The translations under genes and the position numbers were made by a program. Of a DNA stretch of 64,000 bases, positions 17,693 through 25,866 are shown one piece after another. Positions within the stretch are counted from its first letter, which is position 1. Every line of letters begins with the position of its first letter. The stretch comes from Bradyrhizobium sp. CCBAU 53338 (GTDB taxonomy: Bacteria; Pseudomonadota; Alphaproteobacteria; Rhizobiales; Xanthobacteraceae), in contig NZ_CP030048.1 of the NCBI RefSeq assembly GCF_015291665.1, positions 1,860,001 through 1,924,000 of the forward strand, read 5' to 3'. The notes beneath the pieces are model-generated. The model saw only the letters and a program-made list of their open reading frames with translations, made no database searches and had not been told where the DNA came from.

Positions 17693-18565
17693 ATGAGCCA
17701 TATCTCGCAGCCGCATGCTCAGCGCGTCACGATTCCGATGCTGCAGCGTTGGAAGGCGGAAGGGAGGCGCATGGTTATGACGACCGCCTATGATACGGTT
17801 TCGGCACGGATCGCGGACCCGGTCGTGGATATCTTGCTGGTAGGCGATAGCGTCGGCAACGTGTGCCTGGGTTTCGAAAACACGCTCTCGGTCAGCGTGG
17901 AAATGATGAACCACCACGTGGAAGCCGTAGCTCGCACGAAGCCTCGTGCGTTGCTGGTCGCCGATATGCCCTTTCTCAGCTTTCACATCAGCGTCGCGGA
18001 CACAATACGCAATGCCGGCGGGTTTCTTCAGCGTGGCGCAGCCGCAGTAAAACTGGAGGGCGGCGCGAGGCGCATCGAGATGCTGAAGGCCCTTGTCGAC
18101 AGCGAAATCCCCGTAATGGGCCATCTGGGGCTGACCCCACAGAGCGTCAACGTCATAGGTGGTTTCAAGGTGCAGGGTCGGACGGCGAGCGAGGCGCTGC
18201 GGCTGCTGGATGATGCACAGACGCTGCAGGAAGTCGGCTGTTTTGCGCTGGTGTTGGAGGGAATTCCGGCCGAGCTTGCCGCTCGTGTTACCGACTCGTT
18301 GACGATACCGACGATTGGTATTGGTGCAGGAGTAGGGTGCTCGGGGCAAGTTCTTGTATTCCACGACGTGCTAGGCTTGACCGATGAGCCGCGACCAAAA
18401 TTCGTTCGAACTTATGTCGAAGGGGTCGACACGTTGCGGGACGCGCTTTTGCGTTGGGCCGCGGATGTCCGCAGCGGCGCCTTCCCTGGGGCGCAGGAAT
18501 CGTATCGTCTGCCCGGTGACTTGGCCGATGCCATCGCAAATTGGGCGCCCCTCAATTCAAAATGA
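17693..18565 (+). CDS. panB: 3-methyl-2-oxobutanoate hydroxymethyltransferase
   Basis: A 290-residue PanB, which adds the hydroxymethyl group from methylenetetrahydrofolate to 2-oxoisovalerate to make ketopantoate. Metal and substrate loops are visible: Thr-Ala-Tyr-Asp (about 28-31), Val-Gly-Asp-Ser-Val-Gly (about 48-53), His-Leu-Gly-Leu-Thr-Pro-Gln (about 143-149) and Leu-Glu-Gly-Ile-Pro (about 188-192). Slightly longer than the usual 265-275 residues. An AAGGAG ribosome binding site precedes the ATG. It lies 26 bases after panD and 13 before panC. Confidence 0.95.
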   Translation: MSHISQPHAQRVTIPMLQRWKAEGRRMVMTTAYDTVSARIADPVVDILLVGDSVGNVCLGFENTLSVSVEMMNHHVEAVARTKPRALLVADMPFLSFHISVADTIRNAGGFLQRGAAAVKLEGGARRIEMLKALVDSEIPVMGHLGLTPQSVNVIGGFKVQGRTASEALRLLDDAQTLQEVGCFALVLEGIPAELAARVTDSLTIPTIGIGAGVGCSGQVLVFHDVLGLTDEPRPKFVRTYVEGVDTLRDALLRWAADVRSGAFPGAQESYRLPGDLADAIANWAPLNSK

Positions 18566-18578
18566 CTTGAGCCGTTCC

Positions 18579-19520
18579 ATGCAAACGATAACGAATGTTG
18601 CTGAACTTCGGCATGCGGTCGCGCGTGAGCGTCGGAGTGGCAACCGTATAGGACTTGTACCGACCATGGGGTACCTGCATGAGGGGCATATGTCCCTCGT
18701 CGATGCCTGTCGGGCCGCTTGCGACGTTACGGTCGTCAGCATCTTCGTCAATCCCACCCAGTTCGGACCGAACGAAGATTTGAACGTGTATCCGCGCGAC
18801 TTCCCGCGCGACGAGAAGCTGTGCAGTGAAGGCGGTGTCACGATCCTGTTTGCTCCTGATGCACGCGAAGTCTACCCCGCGCAATTCCAGACGTTCGTCG
18901 AACCGGGAGACCTCGCGACGCCCCTATGCGGTGCTTTCAGACCTGGGCATTTCCGAGGGGTGGCCACCGTCGTGTCGAAACTGTTCAATATGGTGCAGCC
19001 GGATGTCGCCTTTTTCGGCGAGAAGGATTTCCAGCAGTGTGCGGTCATACGCCGTATGACCACCGACCTCAATCTTCCGGTTGAGATCTTCACAATGCCC
19101 ACCGTTCGCGAGGCTGATGGCCTAGCGATGAGCAGCCGCAATCGCTTTCTCGACGATGACAACCGCCAGAGGGCTTTATCGATCAGCCGTGCGCTTCTTG
19201 CAGCGGAGGCCGCATTCCGAAAAGGCGAGCGCGATGTAGAGAAGCTCCTTGAACTCGCCAAGCGGCATTTGGGAGAGGTAGATCGGCTTCAGTATCTTGA
19301 GGTCGTCGATGCCGAAACGCTCAAGCGACCTGAGAGCCCGTTGCGTCGTCCCGCTGCGCTTTGCGTCGCTGCCTATATTGGATCGACCAGGCTGATCGAC
19401 AATGTGGCGCTGAAGGGCGGGCTTACATTGCGCAGCGTTGCTGGCTTGGACACAGCGGCGCTCGAGCGCATCGATCGAGGTATCACGGAGGGGAGGGGCA
19501 ATGCGCGCAAGAGTAGGTGA
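18579..19520 (+). CDS. panC: Pantothenate synthetase
   Basis: A 313-residue pantothenate-beta-alanine ligase (ATP-dependent). The nucleotidyltransferase motifs Pro-Thr-Met-Gly-Tyr-Leu-His-Glu-Gly-His (about 29-38) and Met-Ser-Ser-Arg-Asn (about 184-188) are intact, as is Phe-Gly-Glu-Lys-Asp near 147-151. About 30 residues longer than E. coli PanC because of a C-terminal extension. I chose the ATG at 18579, where the conserved N-terminus begins, over a start 195 bases earlier that would overlap panB. With PanD and PanB it completes beta-alanine/pantoate-to-pantothenate supply inside the catabolic operon. Confidence 0.95.
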   Translation: MQTITNVAELRHAVARERRSGNRIGLVPTMGYLHEGHMSLVDACRAACDVTVVSIFVNPTQFGPNEDLNVYPRDFPRDEKLCSEGGVTILFAPDAREVYPAQFQTFVEPGDLATPLCGAFRPGHFRGVATVVSKLFNMVQPDVAFFGEKDFQQCAVIRRMTTDLNLPVEIFTMPTVREADGLAMSSRNRFLDDDNRQRALSISRALLAAEAAFRKGERDVEKLLELAKRHLGEVDRLQYLEVVDAETLKRPESPLRRPAALCVAAYIGSTRLIDNVALKGGLTLRSVAGLDTAALERIDRGITEGRGNARKSR

Positions 19521-19779
19521 TTTGTCACCCGTTCGCGACGTGGGCGTTTCCTCCGTCAAAGCGCATATTGGGAGGGCGCGTTCCTCGAGATTGCCTTGCG
19601 AGTCTCCGTCTACCGCGATTGAGTATGCGCAGATGTCACGATATTTAAGGGCATTACCTTCGAAATGGCATATTGCCCCGCGTTCCGGCGGCACGCTGAA
19701 CGAGAGCTTTTGGATCGTCGCTCCCGCCATCGGCGTCATGGTGTTGATGGCGTCAATAGTATTTCTTCTTGGGAGGTAG
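19501..19779 (+). CDS. Small protein with C-terminal membrane anchor
   Basis: A 92-codon frame overlapping the end of panC by 20 bases. It is listed because a very strong purine-rich ribosome binding site (19487-19498) ends two bases before the ATG and because the last 22 residues form a clean hydrophobic helix (Ile-Val-Ala-Pro-Ala-Ile-Gly onward) with a positively charged end, as in tail-anchored small proteins. I know no homologue. It would be the last gene of the ligase-pan operon. A chance frame cannot be excluded. Confidence 0.4.
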   Translation: MRARVGDLSPVRDVGVSSVKAHIGRARSSRLPCESPSTAIEYAQMSRYLRALPSKWHIAPRSGGTLNESFWIVAPAIGVMVLMASIVFLLGR

Positions 19780-19867
19780 GCAGCCGCGCAATGCAGGCAC
19801 TGCGGGCATCGAACATTCCTGACCCGTACCCTGGCCTTGAGAGAGGATAGCTAAGCAGTCTCCTGAG

Positions 19868-19888
19868 TTGACAGTTCGATTTTAGAAC
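19868..19888 (+). promoter_or_regulatory. TTGACA promoter with operator
   Basis: TTGACA (19868-19873) runs directly into GTTCGATTTTAGAAC (19874-19888), followed by TATACC as -10. Both arms are perfect. It lies 33 bases upstream of the etfB start and brings the electron-transfer flavoprotein and FadB-type genes into the island regulon. Confidence 0.78.
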
Positions 19889-19921
19889 TATACCGGATTG
19901 CGGGCAACAGAGAGAGGCTCG

Positions 19922-20671
19922 ATGAAGGTCTTAGTGCCGGTAAAGCGGGTGGTCGATTACAACGTCAAGGTCCGCGTCAAGAGTGACGGGACGGGCGTAG
20001 AGCTCGCCAACGTCAAGATGTCGATGAACCCGTTCGACGAAATCGCCGTCGAGGAAGCGCTGCGGCTGAAGGAAACCGGCAAGGCGACCGAGGTGGTAGT
20101 GGTGTCGATCGGCCCCGCGCAGGCCTCGGAGACCATCCGCACCGGTCTTGCGATGGGCGCCGAACGCGGCATCCTGGTCAAGGCCGAAGGCAATGTGGAG
20201 CCGCTTGGCGTCGCCAAGATTCTGAAGGCGGTGGTTGAGGCGGAAGCGCCCGGACTCGTCATCCTCGGCAAGCAGGCGATCGACGACGACAGCAATCAGA
20301 CCGGCCAGATGCTGGCCGCGCTGCTCGGCTGGTCGCAGGCGACGTTTGCCTCCAAGCTCGAAGTCGACGGTGCTGATTTCAAGGTCACTCGCGAAGTCGA
20401 TGGCGGCCTGCAGACTGTCAAGCTGAAGGGACCGGCGATCATCACCACTGACCTCCGCCTCAACGAGCCGCGCTATGCGTCGCTGCCCAACATCATGAAG
20501 GCGAAGAAGAAGCCGATCGACGACAAGAGCGCAGCCGATTATGGCGTCGATCTGACGCCGCGTCTGGAAGTGCTGAAGACCGCGGAACCGGCGGGCCGCA
20601 AGGCGGGCGTCAAGGTCAAGGACGTCGCCGAACTCGTGAACAAGCTCAAGACCGAAGCCGGGGTTCTCTGA
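19922..20671 (+). CDS. etfB: Electron transfer flavoprotein beta subunit
   Basis: A 249-residue ETF beta subunit that binds AMP and, with EtfA, carries electrons from acyl-CoA dehydrogenases to ETF-ubiquinone oxidoreductase. The N-terminal Lys-Val-Leu-Val-Pro-Val-Lys-Arg-Val, the Asp-Asp-Asp-Ser-Asn-Gln-Thr-Gly-Gln segment (about 122-130) and the Ala-Lys-Lys-Lys-Pro near 196-200 are family hallmarks. ATG 19922 follows an AGAGAGG site. GC-rich third positions make it look like a core housekeeping gene compared with the operons on its left, so it may be a recruited duplicate of the chromosomal etf pair. It overlaps etfA by one base. Confidence 0.96.
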   Translation: MKVLVPVKRVVDYNVKVRVKSDGTGVELANVKMSMNPFDEIAVEEALRLKETGKATEVVVVSIGPAQASETIRTGLAMGAERGILVKAEGNVEPLGVAKILKAVVEAEAPGLVILGKQAIDDDSNQTGQMLAALLGWSQATFASKLEVDGADFKVTREVDGGLQTVKLKGPAIITTDLRLNEPRYASLPNIMKAKKKPIDDKSAADYGVDLTPRLEVLKTAEPAGRKAGVKVKDVAELVNKLKTEAGVL

Positions 20672-21612
20672 TGACGACGCTGCTGATTGCTGAACACGAC
20701 CACGAGACCCTGAAGGACTCGACCAACAAAGCGCTGACGGCTGCAAGCCAGCTCGGCGGTGACGTGCATATGCTGGTCGCCGGTGGCGGCCAGGGCACCA
20801 AGGCCGCGGCGGACGTCGCCGCCAAGCTCGCCGGCGTTGCCAAGGTGCTGGTGGCCGAAGGTGCTGCCTATGAGCACGACCTCGCCGAGCCGCTGGCTGC
20901 ACTGATCGTCTCGCTGGCCGGTGACTACGATGCTTTCGTCGCGCCCGCGACCTCGCGCTTCAAGAACGTGATGCCGCGCGTCGCAGCCCTGCTCGACGTG
21001 ATGCAGGTCTCGGAGATCATCAAGGTGGTCGCGCCCGACACCTTTGAGCGGCCGATCTACGCCGGCAACGCGATCCAGACCGTGAAGTCGAAGGACGCCA
21101 AGAAGGTCATCACCGTGCGCACCTCGACCTTCGCCGCGGCCGGCGAGGGCGGCAGCGCGTCGGTGGAGAGCGCCACGGCTGCGGCCGATCCGGGCCTGTC
21201 CTCGTTCGTCGGCGAGGAAGTCGCCAAGAGCGACCGTCCGGAACTGACGTCCGCAAAAATCATCGTCTCCGGTGGCCGCGCCATGCAAAGCCGCGAGAAC
21301 TTTGCAAAATACATCGAGCCGCTCGCCGACAAGCTCGGCGCCGGTGTCGGCGCCTCGCGCGCCGCGGTCGATGCCGGCTATGCGCCGAACGACTGGCAGG
21401 TCGGCCAGACCGGCAAGGTGGTGGCCCCGGAACTGTACGTCGCGGTCGGCATCTCCGGCGCGATCCAGCATCTGGCCGGCATGAAGGACTCCAAGGTGAT
21501 CGTCGCCATCAACAAGGATGAGGACGCGCCGATCTTCCAGGTTGCCGATTACGGCCTGGTCGCCGACCTCTACCAGGCGGTTCCGGAGCTGACGGCCGAA
21601 CTGGACCACTAA
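20671..21612 (+). CDS. etfA: Electron transfer flavoprotein alpha subunit
   Basis: A 313-residue ETF alpha subunit. The C-terminal FAD domain is intact: Ser-Gly-Gly-Arg-Ala-Met near 208-213, [10 protein letters not shown] near 228-237, Gln-Val-Gly-Gln-Thr-Gly near 246-251 and the Ser-Gly-Ala-Ile-Gln-His loop near 264-269. It starts within the stop of etfB (TGATG), so the two are translationally coupled. It should accept electrons from the dehydrogenase pair at 7379/8584. Confidence 0.96.
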   Translation: MTTLLIAEHDHETLKDSTNKALTAASQLGGDVHMLVAGGGQGTKAAADVAAKLAGVAKVLVAEGAAYEHDLAEPLAALIVSLAGDYDAFVAPATSRFKNVMPRVAALLDVMQVSEIIKVVAPDTFERPIYAGNAIQTVKSKDAKKVITVRTSTFAAAGEGGSASVESATAAADPGLSSFVGEEVAKSDRPELTSAKIIVSGGRAMQSRENFAKYIEPLADKLGAGVGASRAAVDAGYAPNDWQVGQTGKVVAPELYVAVGISGAIQHLAGMKDSKVIVAINKDEDAPIFQVADYGLVADLYQAVPELTAELDH

Positions 21613-21718
21613 CCAACGTACAGGGCGTTACGCCGCCTACGTGCGAGAATCTAAGAACTCGGCGTCGATCAAATCGAATTGCAAGAGCCTTCGCTGGAAT
21701 GGCGGTATGGAGGATATG

Positions 21719-23797
21719 ATGAGCAATGTCGTAAGTTTGAAATCGCACGATGAAGTTGGCCTCGTTACGATCGACAGCCCTCCCGTTAACGCGCTAAGCG
21801 CTGCGGTTCGAGGCGGCATTCTGGACTGCGTCCAGCAAGCCATTGCGGATCCCACCATCCGAGCGATAGTATTGACCTGCAGTGGACGGACCTTCATTGC
21901 AGGAGCCGATATCACTGAGTTCGGTAAGCCTCCGAAGCAGCCGGGTCTCGATGAGGTGTTGGCCGCGCTCGAGAGCAGCCCCAAGCCGACAGTCGCAGCA
22001 ATCCACGGGACAGCGCTCGGTGGCGGGCTCGAAGTCGCGCTCGCTTGTCATTTCCGGGTGGCGGATAAGAACGCAAAGCTCGGCCTGCCAGAAGTCAAGC
22101 TGGGGCTCCTGCCTGGCGCTGGCGGCACGCAGCGTCTTCCGCGCGCCGTTGGCCCGGAGCTGGCCGTCAAGATGATCGTCAGTGGCAATCCCATCGGTTC
22201 GCAGGAAGCACTTCGGAGCGGGTTGATCGAGGAAGTAGTCGAAGAAGCCTCTGCCGGCGGTGAGACGTTCGCCCGCAAACTCCTGGCCGAAAAGCGTGCT
22301 ATTCGCAGGTTGCGCGATGACGATACGAAGCTCGCCGCGGCTCGAGCCGATCGCTCCATTTTCACCACCGCAGTAGCCGCAACGACGAAGAAAATTCGCG
22401 GGCTCGAAGCTCCATTGGCAGCGGCGGACGCAATCGGCTACGCGATCGATTTACCGTTCGATGAAGGGCTCAAGAAGGAGCGGGAGATATTCCTCCGATT
22501 GATGAGCAGCGATCAATCGAAGGCTCAGCGATATGCCTTTTTTGCCGAGCGAGAGGCAGCGAAGATTCCAGGAGTTCCGAACGGGATCCAGCCGCGCCTC
22601 GTCGAGCGCGTCGCGATCATCGGGGCTGGGACCATGGGTGGCGGTATTGCCATGTCTTTCGTCAACGCAGGCATTCCCGTTACCCTGGTCGAGACTGGAA
22701 GGGAACAGCTCGATCGCGGACTAGACATTATGCGGAAGAATTACGACGCGACCGCAGCGCGAGGCGGGATTCCCGCAGATGCGCCCGAGAAGCGTATGGC
22801 GCTGATCAACGGTACCGTCGGAATTGAGAACATAAAGCATGCCGACCTCATCGTAGAGGCGGTATTCGAAACCATGGCTATCAAGAAGGATGTCTTTGGT
22901 CAGATCGACCAATTCGCGAAGCCCGGTGCCATTTTGGCGACCAATACCTCCTTTCTCGACATCAATGAGATCGCCAAAGAGACCAAACGGCCTCAGGACG
23001 TCCTTGGGATGCATTTCTTCAGTCCTGCGAACGTCATGAAGCTCTGCGAAGTGGTTCGGGCTGCGGACACTGCCCCCGACGTCTTGCAAGCCGTCGTTTC
23101 AGTGGCGCGCAAGATTGGAAAGGTGCCGGTCGTGGTCGGTGTCTGCGACGGATTCGTAGGCAACCGCATGCTCATGGCCAGGCAACGTCAGGCTAGTCAG
23201 CTACTTTTCGACGGCGCACTTCCGCAGCAGGTCGATGCCGCTCTTACGAAGTTCGGGATGCCAATGGGTCCATTTGCCATGGGAGACCTCGCAGGATTGG
23301 ATATCGGGTGGCGATCGCGGAAGGATCGCGGCATTAAATCGGAGATCGAGGACGCGCTTTGTGAAGCTGGTCGTTTCGGACAAAAGACCGGGAAAGGCTT
23401 CTTCCGGTATGAGGAGGGCTCCCGCGCGCCCCTTCATGATCCAGAAGTTGAGAAGCTGATCGATGAGACGCTGAGCCGCCTCGGACGCAAGCGGCGTGTC
23501 GTCAGTGATGAAGAAATTATCGAACGGACGACATACTCGATGATCAACGAAGGTGCGCGGATCCTCGAAGAAGGTATCGCGGCGAGGGCGAGCGACATCG
23601 ACGTCGTATGGCTGTACGGGTACGGCTGGCCGATCTACCGCGGCGGTCCGATGCATTATGCAGACCATGTCGGACTTCAGCGGCTCGCTGATCGGCTGTC
23701 ATACTATGCAAGAGAATCTAACGATGCTTCGCTTCAACCGACCCAGCTGCTGATGGAGTTGGCAGAACAGGATGGGAAATTTGGCGCGCGCGGCTGA
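21719..23797 (+). CDS. FadB-type enoyl-CoA hydratase/3-hydroxyacyl-CoA dehydrogenase
   Basis: A 692-residue fusion like FadB/FadJ. The N-terminal crotonase domain (about 1-190) has both catalytic Glu residues, in Gly-Gly-Gly-Leu-Glu-Val and Leu-Pro-Glu-Val. The linker is followed by an NAD-binding 3-hydroxyacyl-CoA dehydrogenase domain starting with Gly-Ala-Gly-Thr-Met-Gly-Gly-Gly near 300 and containing the His of Gly-Met-His-Phe-Phe-Ser-Pro. Two C-terminal helical domains follow. It performs hydration and the second oxidation of beta-oxidation. I chose ATG 21719 with GGAGG five bases upstream; earlier in-frame ATGs at 21641, 21707 and 21716 add a non-conserved leader. It ends eight bases before a strong terminator. 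Confidence 0.93.
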   Translation: MSNVVSLKSHDEVGLVTIDSPPVNALSAAVRGGILDCVQQAIADPTIRAIVLTCSGRTFIAGADITEFGKPPKQPGLDEVLAALESSPKPTVAAIHGTALGGGLEVALACHFRVADKNAKLGLPEVKLGLLPGAGGTQRLPRAVGPELAVKMIVSGNPIGSQEALRSGLIEEVVEEASAGGETFARKLLAEKRAIRRLRDDDTKLAAARADRSIFTTAVAATTKKIRGLEAPLAAADAIGYAIDLPFDEGLKKEREIFLRLMSSDQSKAQRYAFFAEREAAKIPGVPNGIQPRLVERVAIIGAGTMGGGIAMSFVNAGIPVTLVETGREQLDRGLDIMRKNYDATAARGGIPADAPEKRMALINGTVGIENIKHADLIVEAVFETMAIKKDVFGQIDQFAKPGAILATNTSFLDINEIAKETKRPQDVLGMHFFSPANVMKLCEVVRAADTAPDVLQAVVSVARKIGKVPVVVGVCDGFVGNRMLMARQRQASQLLFDGALPQQVDAALTKFGMPMGPFAMGDLAGLDIGWRSRKDRGIKSEIEDALCEAGRFGQKTGKGFFRYEEGSRAPLHDPEVEKLIDETLSRLGRKRRVVSDEEIIERTTYSMINEGARILEEGIAARASDIDVVWLYGYGWPIYRGGPMHYADHVGLQRLADRLSYYARESNDASLQPTQLLMELAEQDGKFGARG

Positions 23798-23804
23798 CCT
23801 ACCT

Positions 23805-23832
23805 AGCTTGGCCCGAACGGGCCAGGCTTTTT
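23805..23832 (+). terminator. Rho-independent terminator after the etf-fadB operon
   Basis: A ten-pair stem AGCTTGGCCC/GGGCCAGGCT with one T-G wobble and a GAAC loop is followed by a run of T. It begins seven bases after the FadB-type stop codon and closes the operon starting at 19868. Confidence 0.8.
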
Positions 23833-24244
23833 CTCGAGACCGTTTTTTCGTTCCGGCCGTCAGGCGGCCCCATCTTCAAAATCCGAAGGTCTCCCAGACG
23901 GTCGGCGGTATTATCTTCCTGCTTTGCCGTTGGCCTAGAGACGATCGAGGGAAAACTGGCTGCTGCGCCACCGCTCGGTCGCTGCTCGGCAAGGCGAGTA
24001 TCCCATCCGTATCGCGCGCAACTGCATCTTACATGACTAGGACCTGCACACGACGGGCTGCTGGGGCTTCCATCAGATCCCGTCGCCTAGAAGGCGCCGA
24101 AACGTCGGCTCTTCAGGCAGTCGGCCGGAGGGCGCATGCGACTCCAAACCAAGAAATTCAGGGTATATCGATCGCCACGCCGATAAAGTTGACAGCGTAA
24201 AACAATGATGCATATTGCCGCTCGTTCAACGTGGAAAGCTGCCC
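23833..24244 (+). other. Intergenic with possible promoter
   Basis: About 410 bases with no gene I can support. A TTGACA at 24189-24194, 50 bases before the next ATG, may be the promoter of the flavin monooxygenase-like gene. The following bases do not match the island operator. Confidence 0.35.
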
Positions 24245-25207
24245 ATGACCGATATCTCCAGCCTGAAAGCCACACTTCGGCTGCCCATCATCGCATCGCC
24301 GCTCTTCATCATATCGACGCCAGAGCTGGTGATTGCACAATGCAAGGCCGGAGTGGTTGGCACATTTCCGGCACTGAATGCTCGCCCAGCGCACGTGTTG
24401 GAAGATTGGCTCAAGCGCATTACTAACGAACTCGCCGAGCATGATATCCGCCATCCCGACCGGCCGTCCGCGCCATTCGGCGTGAACCAGATCGTGCATA
24501 AGTCGAACGAGCGGCTTCATCACGATCTCGAGGTCTGCACGAAGCACCAGGTACCTGTCGTGATCACCTCGTTGGGGGCTCGGCCGGAAGTCAACGAAGC
24601 GGTCCATTCGTACGGCGGATTGGTGTTGCACGATGTCATTAATCAGACGTTCGCGCGTAAAGCCGTCGAGAAGGGGGCGGACGGATTGATCCTCGTAGCA
24701 AGCGGTGCCGGTGGACATGCAGGTACGCTGTCGCCGTTTGCGTTCGTCAACGAGACCCGACAGTGGTTCGATGGGCCGATCGCGTTGTCTGGATCCATCG
24801 CAAGCGGACAAGCGGTACTGGCCGCCGAGGCGATGGGCGCCGACCTTGCCTACATCGGCTCCGCCTTCATTGCCACCGAGGAAGCCAATGCGCCGGCCGC
24901 CTACAAGCATGCCGTGACGGAAGCCAACGCGTCGGACATTGTGTATTCAGATCTCTTCACCGGGGTGCACGGCAACTATCTTCGAAAATCGATCCTCGAC
25001 AGCGGTCTGGATCCTGACAACCTGCCAGCAGGCGACATTTCGACGATGAACTTCGGATCTGGTGGAAATATGAAAAAGAAGGCGTGGAAGGACATTTGGG
25101 GAGCGGGGCAAGGTGTTGGAGCGATCACCGCAGTCGAGCCGGTGGCACGATTCGTCGATCGCCTGGAGAATGAATATCTCTCGGCGCGCAGTAAGATTGC
25201 CGCTTGA
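24245..25207 (+). CDS. Nitronate monooxygenase-like flavoprotein
   Basis: A 320-residue FMN-dependent TIM-barrel enzyme of the nitronate monooxygenase family. Characteristic pieces are Pro-Ile-Ile-Ala-Ser-Pro near 14-19, Gly-Ala-Gly-Gly-His-Ala-Gly-Thr near 155-162 with the catalytic His, and Leu-Ser-Gly-Ser-Ile-Ala near 180-185. It is only distantly like the copy at 10986. ATG 24245 is preferred to an in-frame start 30 bases earlier because the conserved N-terminus starts here. It precedes the molybdenum hydroxylase genes by 194 bases and may or may not share their transcript. The substrate is unknown. Confidence 0.87.
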   Translation: MTDISSLKATLRLPIIASPLFIISTPELVIAQCKAGVVGTFPALNARPAHVLEDWLKRITNELAEHDIRHPDRPSAPFGVNQIVHKSNERLHHDLEVCTKHQVPVVITSLGARPEVNEAVHSYGGLVLHDVINQTFARKAVEKGADGLILVASGAGGHAGTLSPFAFVNETRQWFDGPIALSGSIASGQAVLAAEAMGADLAYIGSAFIATEEANAPAAYKHAVTEANASDIVYSDLFTGVHGNYLRKSILDSGLDPDNLPAGDISTMNFGSGGNMKKKAWKDIWGAGQGVGAITAVEPVARFVDRLENEYLSARSKIAA

Positions 25208-25401
25208 TCGCGACGGCCTGCTGCGGTCAGTGCCGTTGCCGCGATCGTGCAGGAAGGGTTGCCGAGGCGCCTGTCCGCGGGCGAGCGGGTTAGGCGAACG
25301 GCAGCATCTACTGCGATGCAGATCTGCGTCGTTGAAGTGCTGCTTCGCTTGGATAGTTGGTGAACGCTTGGAGCGGTTCTGCACCGCACTCGGGAGGCCA
25401 A

Positions 25402-25866
25402 ATGCAACTCTTCATCAATGGCCAGACCTATCAAGTTGATGTCGAAGACGAGATGCCCCTTCTATGGGTCTTGCGCGACGTACTCGGAATCAGCGGGCCC
25501 AAGTATGGCTGCGGAATCGCGGCGTGCGGAGCGTGTACCGTGCGCATAAGCGGTGAGGCGGTGCGATCCTGCTCCCTTCCGGCCGTAGACGTCAAAGGAG
25601 AGGTCACCACTATCGAGGGATTGGGCACGCCGCAAGCCATGCATGTCGTGCAGAAGGCCTGGGTAACGCACCAGGTCGCGCAATGCGGTTACTGCCAGTC
25701 CGGTCAGATCATGTCAGCGGCCGCGCTATTGGGAGTCAATCCGAACCCGAGCGACGACGATATCGACCGAGCCATGTCGGGCAATCTGTGCCGCTGCGGC
25801 ACCTATCCGCGCATCCGCGCAGCAATCAAGACAGCGGCGCGCGAACTGAAGGGACGCGCGACATGA
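25402..25866 (+). CDS. IorA-type 2Fe-2S subunit of molybdenum hydroxylase
   Basis: A 154-residue small subunit of an isoquinoline 1-oxidoreductase-type molybdenum hydroxylase. The plant-type cluster Cys are at 37, 42, 45 and 57; the second cluster uses Cys94, 97, 129 and 131 in Cys-Gly-Tyr-Cys and Cys-Arg-Cys. It passes electrons from the Mo site of the large subunit to an acceptor, probably a cytochrome or quinone. ATG 25402 has GGGAGG upstream. The stop overlaps the large-subunit start (ATGA). No FAD subunit is present, as in Ior-type enzymes. Confidence 0.92.
   Translation: MQLFINGQTYQVDVEDEMPLLWVLRDVLGISGPKYGCGIAACGACTVRISGEAVRSCSLPAVDVKGEVTTIEGLGTPQAMHVVQKAWVTHQVAQCGYCQSGQIMSAAALLGVNPNPSDDDIDRAMSGNLCRCGTYPRIRAAIKTAARELKGRAT

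Noticed and set aside
6630..18000. Assignment of the island to steroid CD-ring (HIP) degradation
   Set aside because: The ligase, paired dehydrogenases, nitronate monooxygenase-like protein and thiolase recall that pathway, but IpdAB-type CoA hydrolase genes are absent and the ligase is feruloyl-CoA-synthase-like, so the substrate is left open.
19791..19850. 19-codon frame after the small membrane protein
   Set aside because: A purine-rich site precedes it, but the peptide is too short to support and has no comparison.
19931..21609. Long open frames antisense to etfB and etfA
   Set aside because: GC-rich genes leave the opposite strand open; these frames lack ribosome binding sites and their Arg/His/Gly-rich translations match nothing. 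The same applies to long frames opposite pntB and pccA.
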